64,000 nucleotides of DNA from Terrabacter sp040702505 (GTDB lineage: Bacteria > Actinomycetota > Actinomycetes > Actinomycetales > Dermatophilaceae): the NCBI RefSeq assembly GCF_040702505.1, contig NZ_JBFBLC010000001.1:372001-436000 (forward strand), read 5' to 3'. How positions within the stretch are numbered: the stretch's first letter is position 1; each line of letters starts with the position of its first letter. The translations under genes and the position numbers were made by a program. A model generated the notes under the pieces. It saw nothing but the letters and a program-made list of their open reading frames with translations, was not told where the DNA came from and did not search any database. Below, piece by piece: positions 24,355 to 32,646 of this stretch.

Positions 24355-26421
24355 TCAGCGCACCGTGACTTCGCTGATCTGTGCGCGGTAGTGGTTGCTG
24401 GCTTCGGCGGGTGCGGCCTTGGTGATGAAGACGATGATCTTGCTCGCCGGCTGCAGGGTGCCGCTCGGCTTGATGGACACCGTGCCGCTGGCGTCGCTGG
24501 CGGACCCGATCTTCTGGGCGCCGTCGAGCGAGCGGGTGGAGCCGGAGTCGGTGGCGTAGACGGTGACGTCCTGGGACTTCGGCAGGTCGAGGACGACCTC
24601 CTTGACGACGGTGGGCGCGCTGAGGTCGAGCAGCACCCCGACGCCGTCCTTGTTGCCGTTGAAGCTCTTCGTGCCGTACCAGCGGGACTGCCAGGTGGTG
24701 CCGGTGTCGCCGTCGAAGGCCTTCTGGACGCTCTGGTCGGACTCGGTGCCGTCCTGTGGGTCGAAGCCCGTGCCGCCGGTGATGGAGACGGGGGCCGCGG
24801 GCGGTGCCTGCGTCGTGGTGGGCGACGGCTGCTGCGAGGGCGTGCCCGACGTGGTCTGGGTCGCGCTCGGGGCGCGCGTCTTGGTCACGGTCACGGCGGT
24901 CGCGGGACCGTCGTGCCGACCGATCATCGAGACGTTCTTGATGCCGATGATGAGAGCGACGACCACCAGGGCACCGACGATGGCCAGGGCGATCCGGGCC
25001 TGCGTCCCGCTGGGAGCGTCCGGCGTCTCACGGTGCATGACCGGCAGGGGCGGGTCGAGCCGTGTGGCGGGCGCCTGGTCGAGGGCGTCGTCGAGCCCGA
25101 TCTCCTCACCGTCGAAGTCGTCGTGCGCGGCTCGGCGCTCGGCGGCGCGGGCCGCCGCCCTGTCGGCCGCCGACCTGGCGAAGGAGCCCACGCGGTCGCC
25201 GATCGCACCGGCGACGCCGCCGGCAGCCGCGGCCGCGGCTGCGACGCCGCCCGGGACGCGGCGGCCGTTGTCGCCGGCTGCCTCGTCGGCGCCGTCTGCC
25301 GGTCCGCCGGTCGAGGCCTGGCGATCGTCCTCGTCGAGGGCCGGCCGCGTGCTCCGCGGCGAGCCGGTGGCCGTGACCTGGTCGAAGGCCACCGTGCTCT
25401 CCTGGGCGCTGCGGGAGGACCGGCCTCCGGAGCCCGAGGCGGCAGCCGCGCCGATGACGGCGGTGGCGCCCGCTCCGGCCGCCACCGCAGGGAGCGTCCG
25501 GGTCGCGCCGCTCGAGCCGCTCGAGCCGGCGGAGCCACTCGAACCACTCGAACCACTCGAACCGGTCGAGCCGCGGCCGCCTCTCCCGTGCAGGCCGATG
25601 CCGGTGGCGCCGTCGGAGACGGCCTGTTCGGCCGGCCACGGGGCGATCTGCAGGGCCAGATCGCCCGGGGAGACCGGCCCACGGCCACCCTCGCCCAGGG
25701 TCATGCGGCAGATGAGGTCGAGGTCGTTGGGCACCCCGACGGCGATCTCGGAGGGGGCGGCGACCCCGCCGACGATCGTCGGCGCGGCCTCGAGGCCGAC
25801 GGGCCGACCGGCGGGGATCAGCCCGTCGTCGACGGCCACCATGGGCCAGCGACCGGTCAGGCCGGCATACGCGAGCTTGACCAGGCCCACGGCGTCGGCG
25901 CGGGAGGCCCGCTCGTCGGAGAGCACGTCGGTGTCGGTGAGGGCCGCCTCGGTGGCGAGCCCGCGCAGCTTGACCGCACCGTCGGGCATGCGCAGCAGCG
26001 TCGCAGGGGTGAGCGCGAGGTGGTGCAGGCCGCGGTGTGAGGCCTTGTCGAGCGCCGTGGCGGCCTCGCCGGTGAGCCGGCGCACCTCGTCGGCGGCCAG
26101 CCCGCCGCCCTGGAGCAGGTGCGTCAGGGGCTCGGCCCCGGTCAGGGGCTCCTCGACGATGAAGCCGACGCCCTGGTCGCTGCCGACGTCGAGGACGCGG
26201 ACGAGCCGGGGGTCCTCGATGCCGGCGGCGCGGCGGGCGGCATCGAGCGCAGCCGCCGCGACGGACGAGCCGGCGGCGAAGCACACCAGCACGACGTCGC
26301 GCTCGAGGGTGTGGTCGATCGCGCGCCAGCGTTCGTGGTGGGTGCCCTCAGAGGTGCGCAGCGTGACCGCGTAGCGACCCCCCAGGACCGTTCCGGGTCC
26401 GACTCCCTGCACGTGCGTCAC
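24355..26421 (-). CDS. pseudokinase with membrane helix and discoidin-like domain (C-terminal half of MviN/Rv3910, stand-alone)
   Basis: The 688-residue protein has three parts. Residues 1-270 are a protein-kinase-like fold (GGRYAVTLRTSEGTHHERW, SHRGLHHLALTPATLLRM) lacking the HRD and DFG catalytic residues. Then comes a long Ser/Gly- and Ala-rich linker with SSG repeats, and one helix (IALAIVGALVVVALIIGIK) near residue 485. The extracellular end is discoidin-like (GGTGFDPQDGTESDQSVQKA, VLLDLSAPTVVKEVVLDL). In M. tuberculosis these parts follow the MurJ flippase in one polypeptide (Rv3910), where the phosphorylated pseudokinase recruits FhaA. Here no flippase is attached. GTG 26421 is reported; GTG 26412 has better spacing to GGGAGG. 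Confidence 0.82.
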   Translation of the reverse strand: MTHVQGVGPGTVLGGRYAVTLRTSEGTHHERWRAIDHTLERDVVLVCFAAGSSVAAAALDAARRAAGIEDPRLVRVLDVGSDQGVGFIVEEPLTGAEPLTHLLQGGGLAADEVRRLTGEAATALDKASHRGLHHLALTPATLLRMPDGAVKLRGLATEAALTDTDVLSDERASRADAVGLVKLAYAGLTGRWPMVAVDDGLIPAGRPVGLEAAPTIVGGVAAPSEIAVGVPNDLDLICRMTLGEGGRGPVSPGDLALQIAPWPAEQAVSDGATGIGLHGRGGRGSTGSSGSSGSSGSAGSSGSSGATRTLPAVAAGAGATAVIGAAAASGSGGRSSRSAQESTVAFDQVTATGSPRSTRPALDEDDRQASTGGPADGADEAAGDNGRRVPGGVAAAAAAAGGVAGAIGDRVGSFARSAADRAAARAAERRAAHDDFDGEEIGLDDALDQAPATRLDPPLPVMHRETPDAPSGTQARIALAIVGALVVVALIIGIKNVSMIGRHDGPATAVTVTKTRAPSATQTTSGTPSQQPSPTTTQAPPAAPVSITGGTGFDPQDGTESDQSVQKAFDGDTGTTWQSRWYGTKSFNGNKDGVGVLLDLSAPTVVKEVVLDLPKSQDVTVYATDSGSTRSLDGAQKIGSASDASGTVSIKPSGTLQPASKIIVFITKAAPAEASNHYRAQISEVTVR

Positions 26422-26476
26422 CCTCCCCTCGTCCGGTGGTGCGTGGATGCGTGGCTGCGGCCCATCCTAGGCCGAC

Positions 26477-28942
26477 TCACCTGCGTTCCCCGTGGTTCGC
26501 ATCGCCGAGCGACTGGTTCGCTGCGGTGACCGCTTCGATGTCGGCGATCTCGTCGACGCGCGAGGTGCCCTTGCGCACGGCGCGGATGACACCGGCGACG
26601 AGCACGAGGCCCACGAGCACCCCGCCGACCCAGTAGATGGTGGCGTCGAGCGGGTTGGCTGCGACGGGGATGGTGGCCGGGGAGCCGATGACGGTGCCGT
26701 CGGCCGTGGTGAGGAAGGCGCGGATCTGGGCGCGGCCGGCGGCGACGGCGGCGACCTCGACGGGCACGTTGGTGCGGGACGAGGGCCCGATGGTCACGGG
26801 CGCCGGCTGCGCGACGACCCGGACGCGGGGGTTGTCGGGCACGAGCCGCAGGCGGATGTTCTCGACCGTGTAGTCGAGGCCGTTCTCGACAGTGACGCGC
26901 AGGGTGCCGTTCTCGGCGAGCAGGTTGATGGTGCTGGTGCGCGGCACGACGCGGATGGCGCTCGTGGCCGCCCGCACGTCGGCCGCCACCGAGCCCGCCA
27001 GGGCCGGCCAGGCCGTCGGCTGGTAGCGCCAGCGGACGCTCGCCAGCTCGTCGAGCACCTCGCGGTAGGTCCGCTCGAACTGCTCGCCGTCGCGCAGCAC
27101 CGACGAGACGCTGACGAGCGTGTCGCGCTGCTCGGCGATCTGCGCGAGGCGGCGCGTGGTGAGGACGGGCGGCGGAGCCATGCCCGGCACGGTCGTGGCC
27201 GCCGCCGTCTGCGGCTGCGCCCGGTCGGTGCCGCTGTTCGTCAGGAGGGAGGCAGCCGGGACGGGGTGCAGCCACGGGGCGCTCGACGTCGCCGCGAGGA
27301 AGGAGGCGAGGGCCGTCGGGTCGGGGTCGAAGGTGCGCGGCGCGACCACGAGGACGGAGCGGGCGGTGCCGGCGCGCTCGCCGAGCAGCACGAGCGTCTC
27401 GGCGAGGTAGCGCTGGGTCGAGAGCACCGGGCTCGCGTCGGAGCGCTCGGGCAGCAGGGCGGACAGACGGCTGTCGTATGCGAGCAGCCGGGTTCCCGAG
27501 GCCGTCACCCGCCGCGCGGTGGGCGTGTAGGGGCTCGCCCTGGTGATCGCCGCCGAGTCCACGACGATGCCGGCCGGCTTCTTGACGGGGGTGCCGGAGA
27601 GCAGGGTCTGCAGACCCTGCTCGCGGCCGGCCGGGAGCAGCCCGTCGACGGGCCAGACGATGTCGGTGCGCGCGCGCTGCCCCAGGCGGGTCGACAGCGC
27701 GGAGGCGCGGGTGACGAGGTCGCGCACCAGCGAGTTGGCCGGGTCGGTCGCGACGGCGGCGGCGAGGTCGGCGTCGGCGTACGGGAGCGCCCACACGCTG
27801 CGCCCGCGCAACTGCCCGACGAGCGCGTCCCCGAGCGCGGCGATGGCCTGGTCGGGCGCCGGCGCCCCGGTGGGCTGGGCGCCGGAGGTGCTCGGGGAGG
27901 GAGCGGGCGTCGAGCTGGAGGGCGCCGGGGTGCCCGTGGTCGGGCTTGCGGTGGCGTTTGCCGGCCCGGACGCGCTCGTCGCGGCGGAGGGGCCAGGTGC
28001 GGTGGTCGCGGGCGGTGTCGTGGCGGGCGGCGTCGGGCTCGGGGTCGTGCCGGAGGGGCCCGGGGCGGGCGCGGTGGGGCTGTCGCCACCCGGGGACGCG
28101 TCGGGTCCGAGGACCGAGGGGTCGACGGCGAGAACCACCGCCTTGCCCTTGGTGCCCTCCAGCAGGCGGGAGATCCGCGACCCGGGCCCGAGCGCGCCCT
28201 GCCACGCGTGCAGCCGCGCGTTGTCGTCACGCGAGAAGAGGTCGACGTCGGGGTCGAGGGTGACGGGCACGACCGTCGCGACGTCGAGCGGGACGTACTC
28301 CTTGCGTCCGTTCCAGGCCACGAACGTCCGGGTCGAACCGGTCGGTTCGGAGGCCCCCTGCTGCACGACCTCGACGGCGATCGGCACGGCCGCGAAGGCC
28401 TCGGGGGAGCGCAGCCGCTCCCAGGGCACCGTGGCGGTGAACGCCTGGGTGCGACCGGGCGCCACCGTGGGCAGCCGGGTCGTGGCCACGGTGAACCCTG
28501 CAGCCCGGGTCTTGCCCGACGCCCAGTCGTCGAGCGCCGTGCTCTGGCGCACCTGCGTGTCGCCGCGGACGACGCGGACCTCCGGGACCGACAGCGGGCC
28601 GTCGGTGGGCGCGGTCACGGTGCCGGTGATCGTCACGTCGGTGCCCGGCTTCACGACGGCCGGGGTGAGGGTCTGGAGAACGATGACCGCCGCGTCCTTC
28701 GCGGGCACCACGTCCGGTCGGGGGGTGGCGGGCACGAAAGGCTCGGAGGGCGTGACGGGGGCGGCGACGGGGAGGGACGCGGCGGCATACGGCGTCGGAC
28801 CGGCGGAGCCGAGCGCGGCGGCGCCGCCGGCGAGGCTCGTCCCCAGCGCGGCCAGCACGGTCGCGGTGGCAGCCAGGGAGCGCACGAGGCGGGCCGCGCG
28901 ACGCCCGCTCCTTCCCGGACGCCGCGACCCCTCGCGGATCAC
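26477..28942 (-). CDS. DUF6049 family secreted membrane-anchored protein (Rv3909-like)
   Basis: The 821-residue envelope protein has an N-terminal signal/anchor (RLVRSLAATATVLAALGTSLAG), a large extracytoplasmic region, and a C-terminal helix (DATIYWVGGVLVGLVLVAGVI) followed by a short basic cytoplasmic tail. A Pro/Thr/Ser-rich stretch of about 90 residues (residues about 275-365) interrupts the ectodomain. In M. tuberculosis this gene precedes the MviN/MurJ gene and follows mutT4, as here. The function is unknown. The start GTG (28942) overlaps the Nudix stop as GTGA. Only 55 bp separate it from the pseudokinase gene. Confidence 0.85.
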   Translation of the reverse strand: MIREGSRRPGRSGRRAARLVRSLAATATVLAALGTSLAGGAAALGSAGPTPYAAASLPVAAPVTPSEPFVPATPRPDVVPAKDAAVIVLQTLTPAVVKPGTDVTITGTVTAPTDGPLSVPEVRVVRGDTQVRQSTALDDWASGKTRAAGFTVATTRLPTVAPGRTQAFTATVPWERLRSPEAFAAVPIAVEVVQQGASEPTGSTRTFVAWNGRKEYVPLDVATVVPVTLDPDVDLFSRDDNARLHAWQGALGPGSRISRLLEGTKGKAVVLAVDPSVLGPDASPGGDSPTAPAPGPSGTTPSPTPPATTPPATTAPGPSAATSASGPANATASPTTGTPAPSSSTPAPSPSTSGAQPTGAPAPDQAIAALGDALVGQLRGRSVWALPYADADLAAAVATDPANSLVRDLVTRASALSTRLGQRARTDIVWPVDGLLPAGREQGLQTLLSGTPVKKPAGIVVDSAAITRASPYTPTARRVTASGTRLLAYDSRLSALLPERSDASPVLSTQRYLAETLVLLGERAGTARSVLVVAPRTFDPDPTALASFLAATSSAPWLHPVPAASLLTNSGTDRAQPQTAAATTVPGMAPPPVLTTRRLAQIAEQRDTLVSVSSVLRDGEQFERTYREVLDELASVRWRYQPTAWPALAGSVAADVRAATSAIRVVPRTSTINLLAENGTLRVTVENGLDYTVENIRLRLVPDNPRVRVVAQPAPVTIGPSSRTNVPVEVAAVAAGRAQIRAFLTTADGTVIGSPATIPVAANPLDATIYWVGGVLVGLVLVAGVIRAVRKGTSRVDEIADIEAVTAANQSLGDANHGERR

Positions 28943-29424
28943 GCCGTCCCTGCCAACCGGTTCCACGCCGCCTGCGCTATGCGGCGCTCGTTGGGGAAGG
29001 TCAGCCGGCGGTGCACCTCGTCGAGGCGGATCCAGGCCACGTCGATGGCCTCGTGGTCGGGGTCGTTCTCGATCGAGAGCTCACCGCCCGTCGCCTCGAG
29101 GAGGTAGTGGTGCACGAACTTGTGGACGCGCTTGTCCGACGTGGCGAACCAGTAGTCGATGGTGCCGAGCTCGATGAGCACCCGGCCCTCGATGCCGGTC
29201 TCCTCGGCGACCTCGCGGGCCGCGGTCTCGACCAGCGTCTCGCCCGGCTCGACGTGACCCTTGGGCAGGCACCACTCGATGCGCCCGGCCCGGTTGCGCC
29301 GGGCGATGACGGCGATGAGCGCCAGGCCCTCGCGCACGTCGACCACGATGCCTCCGGCCGAGCGCTCCTCGACCGCGGGCAGCCGCCTCCCCGGCACGGG
29401 GCTGGGGACGGGCTGGGCGCTCAC
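28939..29424 (-). CDS. Nudix hydrolase (MutT4-like)
   Basis: The 161-residue Nudix protein contains the complete Nudix box (GHVEPGETLVETAAREVAEE followed by TGI), which binds the divalent metal for pyrophosphohydrolysis. Strands ERSAGGIVVDV and RIEWCLPKG flank it. The position matches mutT4 (Rv3908), but the substrate is not established from sequence. I chose GTG 29424 because the conserved fold starts shortly after it. It is divergent from pcnA, with a 109-bp shared promoter region. Confidence 0.88.
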   Translation of the reverse strand: MSAQPVPSPVPGRRLPAVEERSAGGIVVDVREGLALIAVIARRNRAGRIEWCLPKGHVEPGETLVETAAREVAEETGIEGRVLIELGTIDYWFATSDKRVHKFVHHYLLEATGGELSIENDPDHEAIDVAWIRLDEVHRRLTFPNERRIAQAAWNRLAGTA

Positions 29425-29533
29425 ATCGCCACCATAACGGGCCCGACAATGAGTCCCCTCGTCCTTCCGACCGGGTCGCGAGGGCGTACGCGCGTGGTCG
29501 GGACGGCACGAGTCGCTCACTAGGCTGAGGCGC

Positions 29534-31033
29534 GTGCCAGACCGACCCGACACGCCCGCACCCGCCGGCAGCCGGCCCGCCGACGCGGGGCTGCCGCTGC
29601 TGCGCGCCGCCGTCGCCCGGCTCGCCCCCGTGCTGCCGCTCCTGACCGAGCTGGGGGAGCGGTTCGCGGCCGCACGGCACGAGCTGGCGCTCGTCGGTGG
29701 CCCGGTGCGCGACGCGTTCCTCGGCCGCGTGTCGCCCGACCTGGACCTGACGACCGACGCCCGGCCCGACCAGATCCTCGGGGTCGTCACCGGCTGGGCC
29801 GACGCGCACTGGGACATCGGTCGCGACTTCGGCACCATCGGGCTGCGCAAGGGCTCGCACGTCATCGAGATCACGACCTACCGCGCCGACACCTACGACC
29901 GGACCTCCCGCAAGCCCGAGGTGATGTTCGGAGACAGCCTCGAGGGCGACCTGGTGCGGCGCGACTTCACCGTCAACGCCATGGCGATCCGGCTGCCGAG
30001 CCTCGAGTTCGTCGACGTCCACGGCGGCCTGCCCGACCTGGTGCAGCAGCGGCTCATGACCCCGTCGGCGCCCGAGGAGTCCTTCGCGGACGACCCGCTG
30101 CGGATGATGCGCGCGGCTCGCTTCGCCTCGCAGCTCGGCTTCGAGGTGGCGCCGGAGGTCCGGACGGCGATGGCCGAGCGCGCCGGCACGCTGTCGATGA
30201 TCTCCGCCGAGCGCATCCGCGACGAGTTCACCAAGCTGCTGCTCTCACCCGACCCGCGGCTGGGCCTGACGCTGCTCGTCGACACCGGCCTGGCGGACGT
30301 GTTCCTGCCGGAGCTGCCGGCCCTGCGGCTCGAGCTCGACGAGCACCACCGGCACAAGGACGTCTACCACCACTCACTCATCGTGCTAGAGCAGGCGATC
30401 GACCTCGAGGGGCCCGCCGACGGGCCGCCCGAGTCGGTGCCCGGTCCCGACCTCGTGCTCCGCCTGGCGGCCCTGCTGCACGACATCGGCAAGCCTGCGA
30501 CCCGGCGGTTCGAGGACGGCGGGGGCGTCTCCTTCCACCACCACGAGCTCGTCGGCGCCAAGCTCGCGAGCAAGCGGCTCAAGGCGATGCGCTACGACAA
30601 GGAGACGACCAAGCAGGTCGCCCGCCTCGTCGAGCTGCACCTGCGCTTCCACGGCTACGGCGACGGCCAGTGGACCGACTCGGCGGTGCGCCGCTACGTC
30701 ACCGACGCCGGCCCCCTGCTGCCCCGGCTGCACCGGCTCACCCGCTCCGACTGCACCACCCGCAACGCCCGCAAGGCGCAGCGGCTCTCCCGGGCCTACG
30801 ACGACCTCGAGCAGCGCATCGAGCGGCTCGCGGCCGAGGAGGAGCTCGCGAGCGTGCGACCCGAGCTCAACGGCAACGAGATCGCGCAGGCCCTCGGCAT
30901 CCGGCCCGGCCCGGTGCTCGGCGAGGCCTACGACTACCTCCTGTCGGTGCGGCTCGACGACGGCCCCATCGGCAAGGACGCCGCCCGCGAGAAGCTCCTC
31001 ACGTGGTGGGCGCAGCGCGAGACCCAGGCCTGA
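29534..31033 (+). CDS. pcnA: CCA tRNA nucleotidyltransferase (polynucleotide adenylyltransferase family)
   Basis: The 499-residue enzyme adds or repairs the tRNA 3' CCA end. The nucleotidyltransferase head has LVGGPVRDAFLGRVSPDLDL (GG and the metal-binding DxD in DLDL). This is followed by RRDFTVNAMA and the flexible-loop/neck region DDPLRMMRAARFASQLGF. An HD phosphohydrolase domain follows, with YHHSLIVLEQ and ALLHDIGKPATRRF. The start is GTG 29534. Rv3907 is the positional counterpart. Confidence 0.95.
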   Translation: MPDRPDTPAPAGSRPADAGLPLLRAAVARLAPVLPLLTELGERFAAARHELALVGGPVRDAFLGRVSPDLDLTTDARPDQILGVVTGWADAHWDIGRDFGTIGLRKGSHVIEITTYRADTYDRTSRKPEVMFGDSLEGDLVRRDFTVNAMAIRLPSLEFVDVHGGLPDLVQQRLMTPSAPEESFADDPLRMMRAARFASQLGFEVAPEVRTAMAERAGTLSMISAERIRDEFTKLLLSPDPRLGLTLLVDTGLADVFLPELPALRLELDEHHRHKDVYHHSLIVLEQAIDLEGPADGPPESVPGPDLVLRLAALLHDIGKPATRRFEDGGGVSFHHHELVGAKLASKRLKAMRYDKETTKQVARLVELHLRFHGYGDGQWTDSAVRRYVTDAGPLLPRLHRLTRSDCTTRNARKAQRLSRAYDDLEQRIERLAAEEELASVRPELNGNEIAQALGIRPGPVLGEAYDYLLSVRLDDGPIGKDAAREKLLTWWAQRETQA

Positions 31034-31259
31034 CCGGCGCCCGGTGCGCCTCACGCATACGGCGGGGGTGCTTGCGGGTAGGCACGGGGTGGGCAGTGCT
31101 CCCCATCGCGCGACGCGTGCGCCCGGACGTACGCTCGGGCGCACGTCGAGCCGCCCGCGCACGGGGCGTCGCGTCCGCTGATCTGACACGGCCTGCCGTG
31201 AATGATTGACTGACCGCGCCGTTTCCCGAGCCTGCGGGAACGACCGAAAGGAACGAGCC
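31034..31259 (+). promoter_or_regulatory. leader region of the type VII-like cluster with a candidate operator
   Basis: This 226-bp non-coding region separates pcnA from the first gene of the cluster. At 31089-31106 is GTGGGCAG-TG-CTCCCCAT, an imperfect version of the perfect palindrome at 53923-53940 in front of the WXG100 genes. The two share the exact 14-mer AGTGCTCCCCATCG (31095-31108 and 53929-53942), 151 and 164 bp before the respective start codons. A GCATAC word lies about 40 bp upstream in both. Regulatory function is inferred. Confidence 0.5.
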
Positions 31260-31835
31260 ATGACCACCCTCGCCTACCCGAGCGCGGACTTCCCGGGCCA
31301 GCCGGCGGTGAGCCTTGACGTCCCGCAGGGGTGGGAGCCGGTCCACGCGCCCGGCGCGACCATGGCTGCCCGGCTCCCGCGCGAGGGCTCCTTCGCGCCG
31401 AACGTGGTCGTCACCGTCGAGCAGTGCGGGCCCGTCTACCGCGTCGAGGACTCGCTCGAGCAGGTCGCCGTCCTGGCCGCCACCCGCGGCGGGTCCGTCT
31501 CCGAGCCGTATGCCGCCGAGCTCGCGGGTGCCCGCTTCGTCGGGTGCGACGCGACCTGGCCCGACGGCGACGTCGACACGGTGCTGCAGGCCAACCTCTT
31601 CCACCACGTCGCATCGGGCGAGACGTCCGGGCACGTCGTGCAGCTGACCGGAGCGGTCGGGGGTTCCGACGCCGAGGCGGACTACGAGCTGATCCGCCAG
31701 GTGCTCACCACGGTCCGCGTGGTCCCGTGGGGGTCCGGCGGGGCGGGGACGACCGGGGATGCCGAGGGCTCAGCGAGCTCGGAAGGCCCGGAGCGCACCG
31801 AGGGCCCGGCGAGCAGCGAGGTCGCCGGCTCATGA
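31260..31835 (+). CDS. LpqN/LpqT-like protein of unknown function
   Basis: The 191-residue protein has a single compact domain (PAVSLDVPQGWEPVHAPG, APNVVVTVEQCGPVY, FHHVASGETSGHVVQLTG) resembling the mycobacterial LpqN/LpqT lipoprotein family. It has no signal peptide and no lipobox Cys, so it would be cytoplasmic. The last 35 residues are Ser/Glu/Gly-rich. The ATG at 31260 has AAAGGAACGAG. The stop overlaps the phosphatase start (ATGA). It is the first gene of the 31-54 kb cluster. Family assignment is by resemblance only. Confidence 0.55.
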   Translation: MTTLAYPSADFPGQPAVSLDVPQGWEPVHAPGATMAARLPREGSFAPNVVVTVEQCGPVYRVEDSLEQVAVLAATRGGSVSEPYAAELAGARFVGCDATWPDGDVDTVLQANLFHHVASGETSGHVVQLTGAVGGSDAEADYELIRQVLTTVRVVPWGSGGAGTTGDAEGSASSEGPERTEGPASSEVAGS

Positions 31836-32644
31836 GCGCGACGATGCCCGCCATCGCCGCGGGAGTGGCCACCGACGTGGGCCGGGTCCGGCGCCACAAC
31901 GAGGACTCTGCGCTGGTGCGCGGCACCGTGTTCGTCGTGGCGGACGGGATGGGTGGCCACGCGGCGGGCGAGGTCGCCAGCCGGATCGCGGCCGAGACCG
32001 TCGTCGAGCTCGCCGACCGCAACGTCCTGCAGGTGGGCGACATCGTCGAGCAGGTCGCCGAGGCGAACCGGCGCATCCTCGCCTCCGCCGCCCGACACCC
32101 CGAGCAGACCGGCATGGGCACGACCGTCGCCGGACTCGCGCTCGTCTCGGGCGGGGGCTCCCGGCACTGGGCGGTCTTCAACATCGGCGACTCCCGGGTC
32201 TACCGCCTCCTCGACGGGCGGCTGGCGCAGGTCACCGTGGACCACTCCGAGGTGTGGGAGCTCGTCGAGCGCGGGCTCATCACCGCCGAGCAGGCGCAGC
32301 GCCACCCCGGCCGCAACATCGTGACCCGGTCGCTCGGCCGAGAGCCGATGGGCGCCGTCGACACCTGGGTGTTCCCGCCCTACCCCGGCGAGGCCTTCGT
32401 CATCTGCTCCGACGGGATGTCCAACGAGCTGAGCCTCGAGGAGATCGAGGCGATCCTCGTCGAACACCCCGACGCCGAGGAGGCCGCGGACGCGCTGGTG
32501 CGCGCCGCGGTCGAGGCCGGGGGCCACGACAACGTCACTGCTATCGTCGTCGCCGTACAGGGGCAGGGCCACGATTCGGACGTGGACGAGGACACCACCC
32601 CGCGCGAGACCGTGAACGGCTCATCAGGGGAGAGCAGGTCGTAG
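31832..32644 (+). CDS. PP2C-family Ser/Thr protein phosphatase
   Basis: The 270-residue metal-dependent phosphatase has all PP2C motifs: RVRRHNEDSALV, VFVVADGMGGHAAGEVAS (metal Asp), GMGTTVAGLAL, FNIGDSRVYRL, NIVTRSLG, FVICSDGMSNELS and GGHDNVTAIVVA. Members of this family reverse Ser/Thr kinase phosphorylation, and the partner kinase is encoded 2.5 kb downstream. There is no membrane segment. It begins in an ATGA overlap with the previous gene and is followed 2 bp later by the FHA-protein gene, so all are probably one transcript. Confidence 0.94.
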   Translation: MSATMPAIAAGVATDVGRVRRHNEDSALVRGTVFVVADGMGGHAAGEVASRIAAETVVELADRNVLQVGDIVEQVAEANRRILASAARHPEQTGMGTTVAGLALVSGGGSRHWAVFNIGDSRVYRLLDGRLAQVTVDHSEVWELVERGLITAEQAQRHPGRNIVTRSLGREPMGAVDTWVFPPYPGEAFVICSDGMSNELSLEEIEAILVEHPDAEEAADALVRAAVEAGGHDNVTAIVVAVQGQGHDSDVDEDTTPRETVNGSSGESRS

Positions 32645-32646
32645 AC

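Noticed and set aside
25505..25565. Short 9-bp repeats encoding SSG in the pseudokinase linker, considered as a CRISPR-like or mobile repeat.
   Set aside because: They are in frame and fit a flexible Ser/Gly linker, with no spacer structure.
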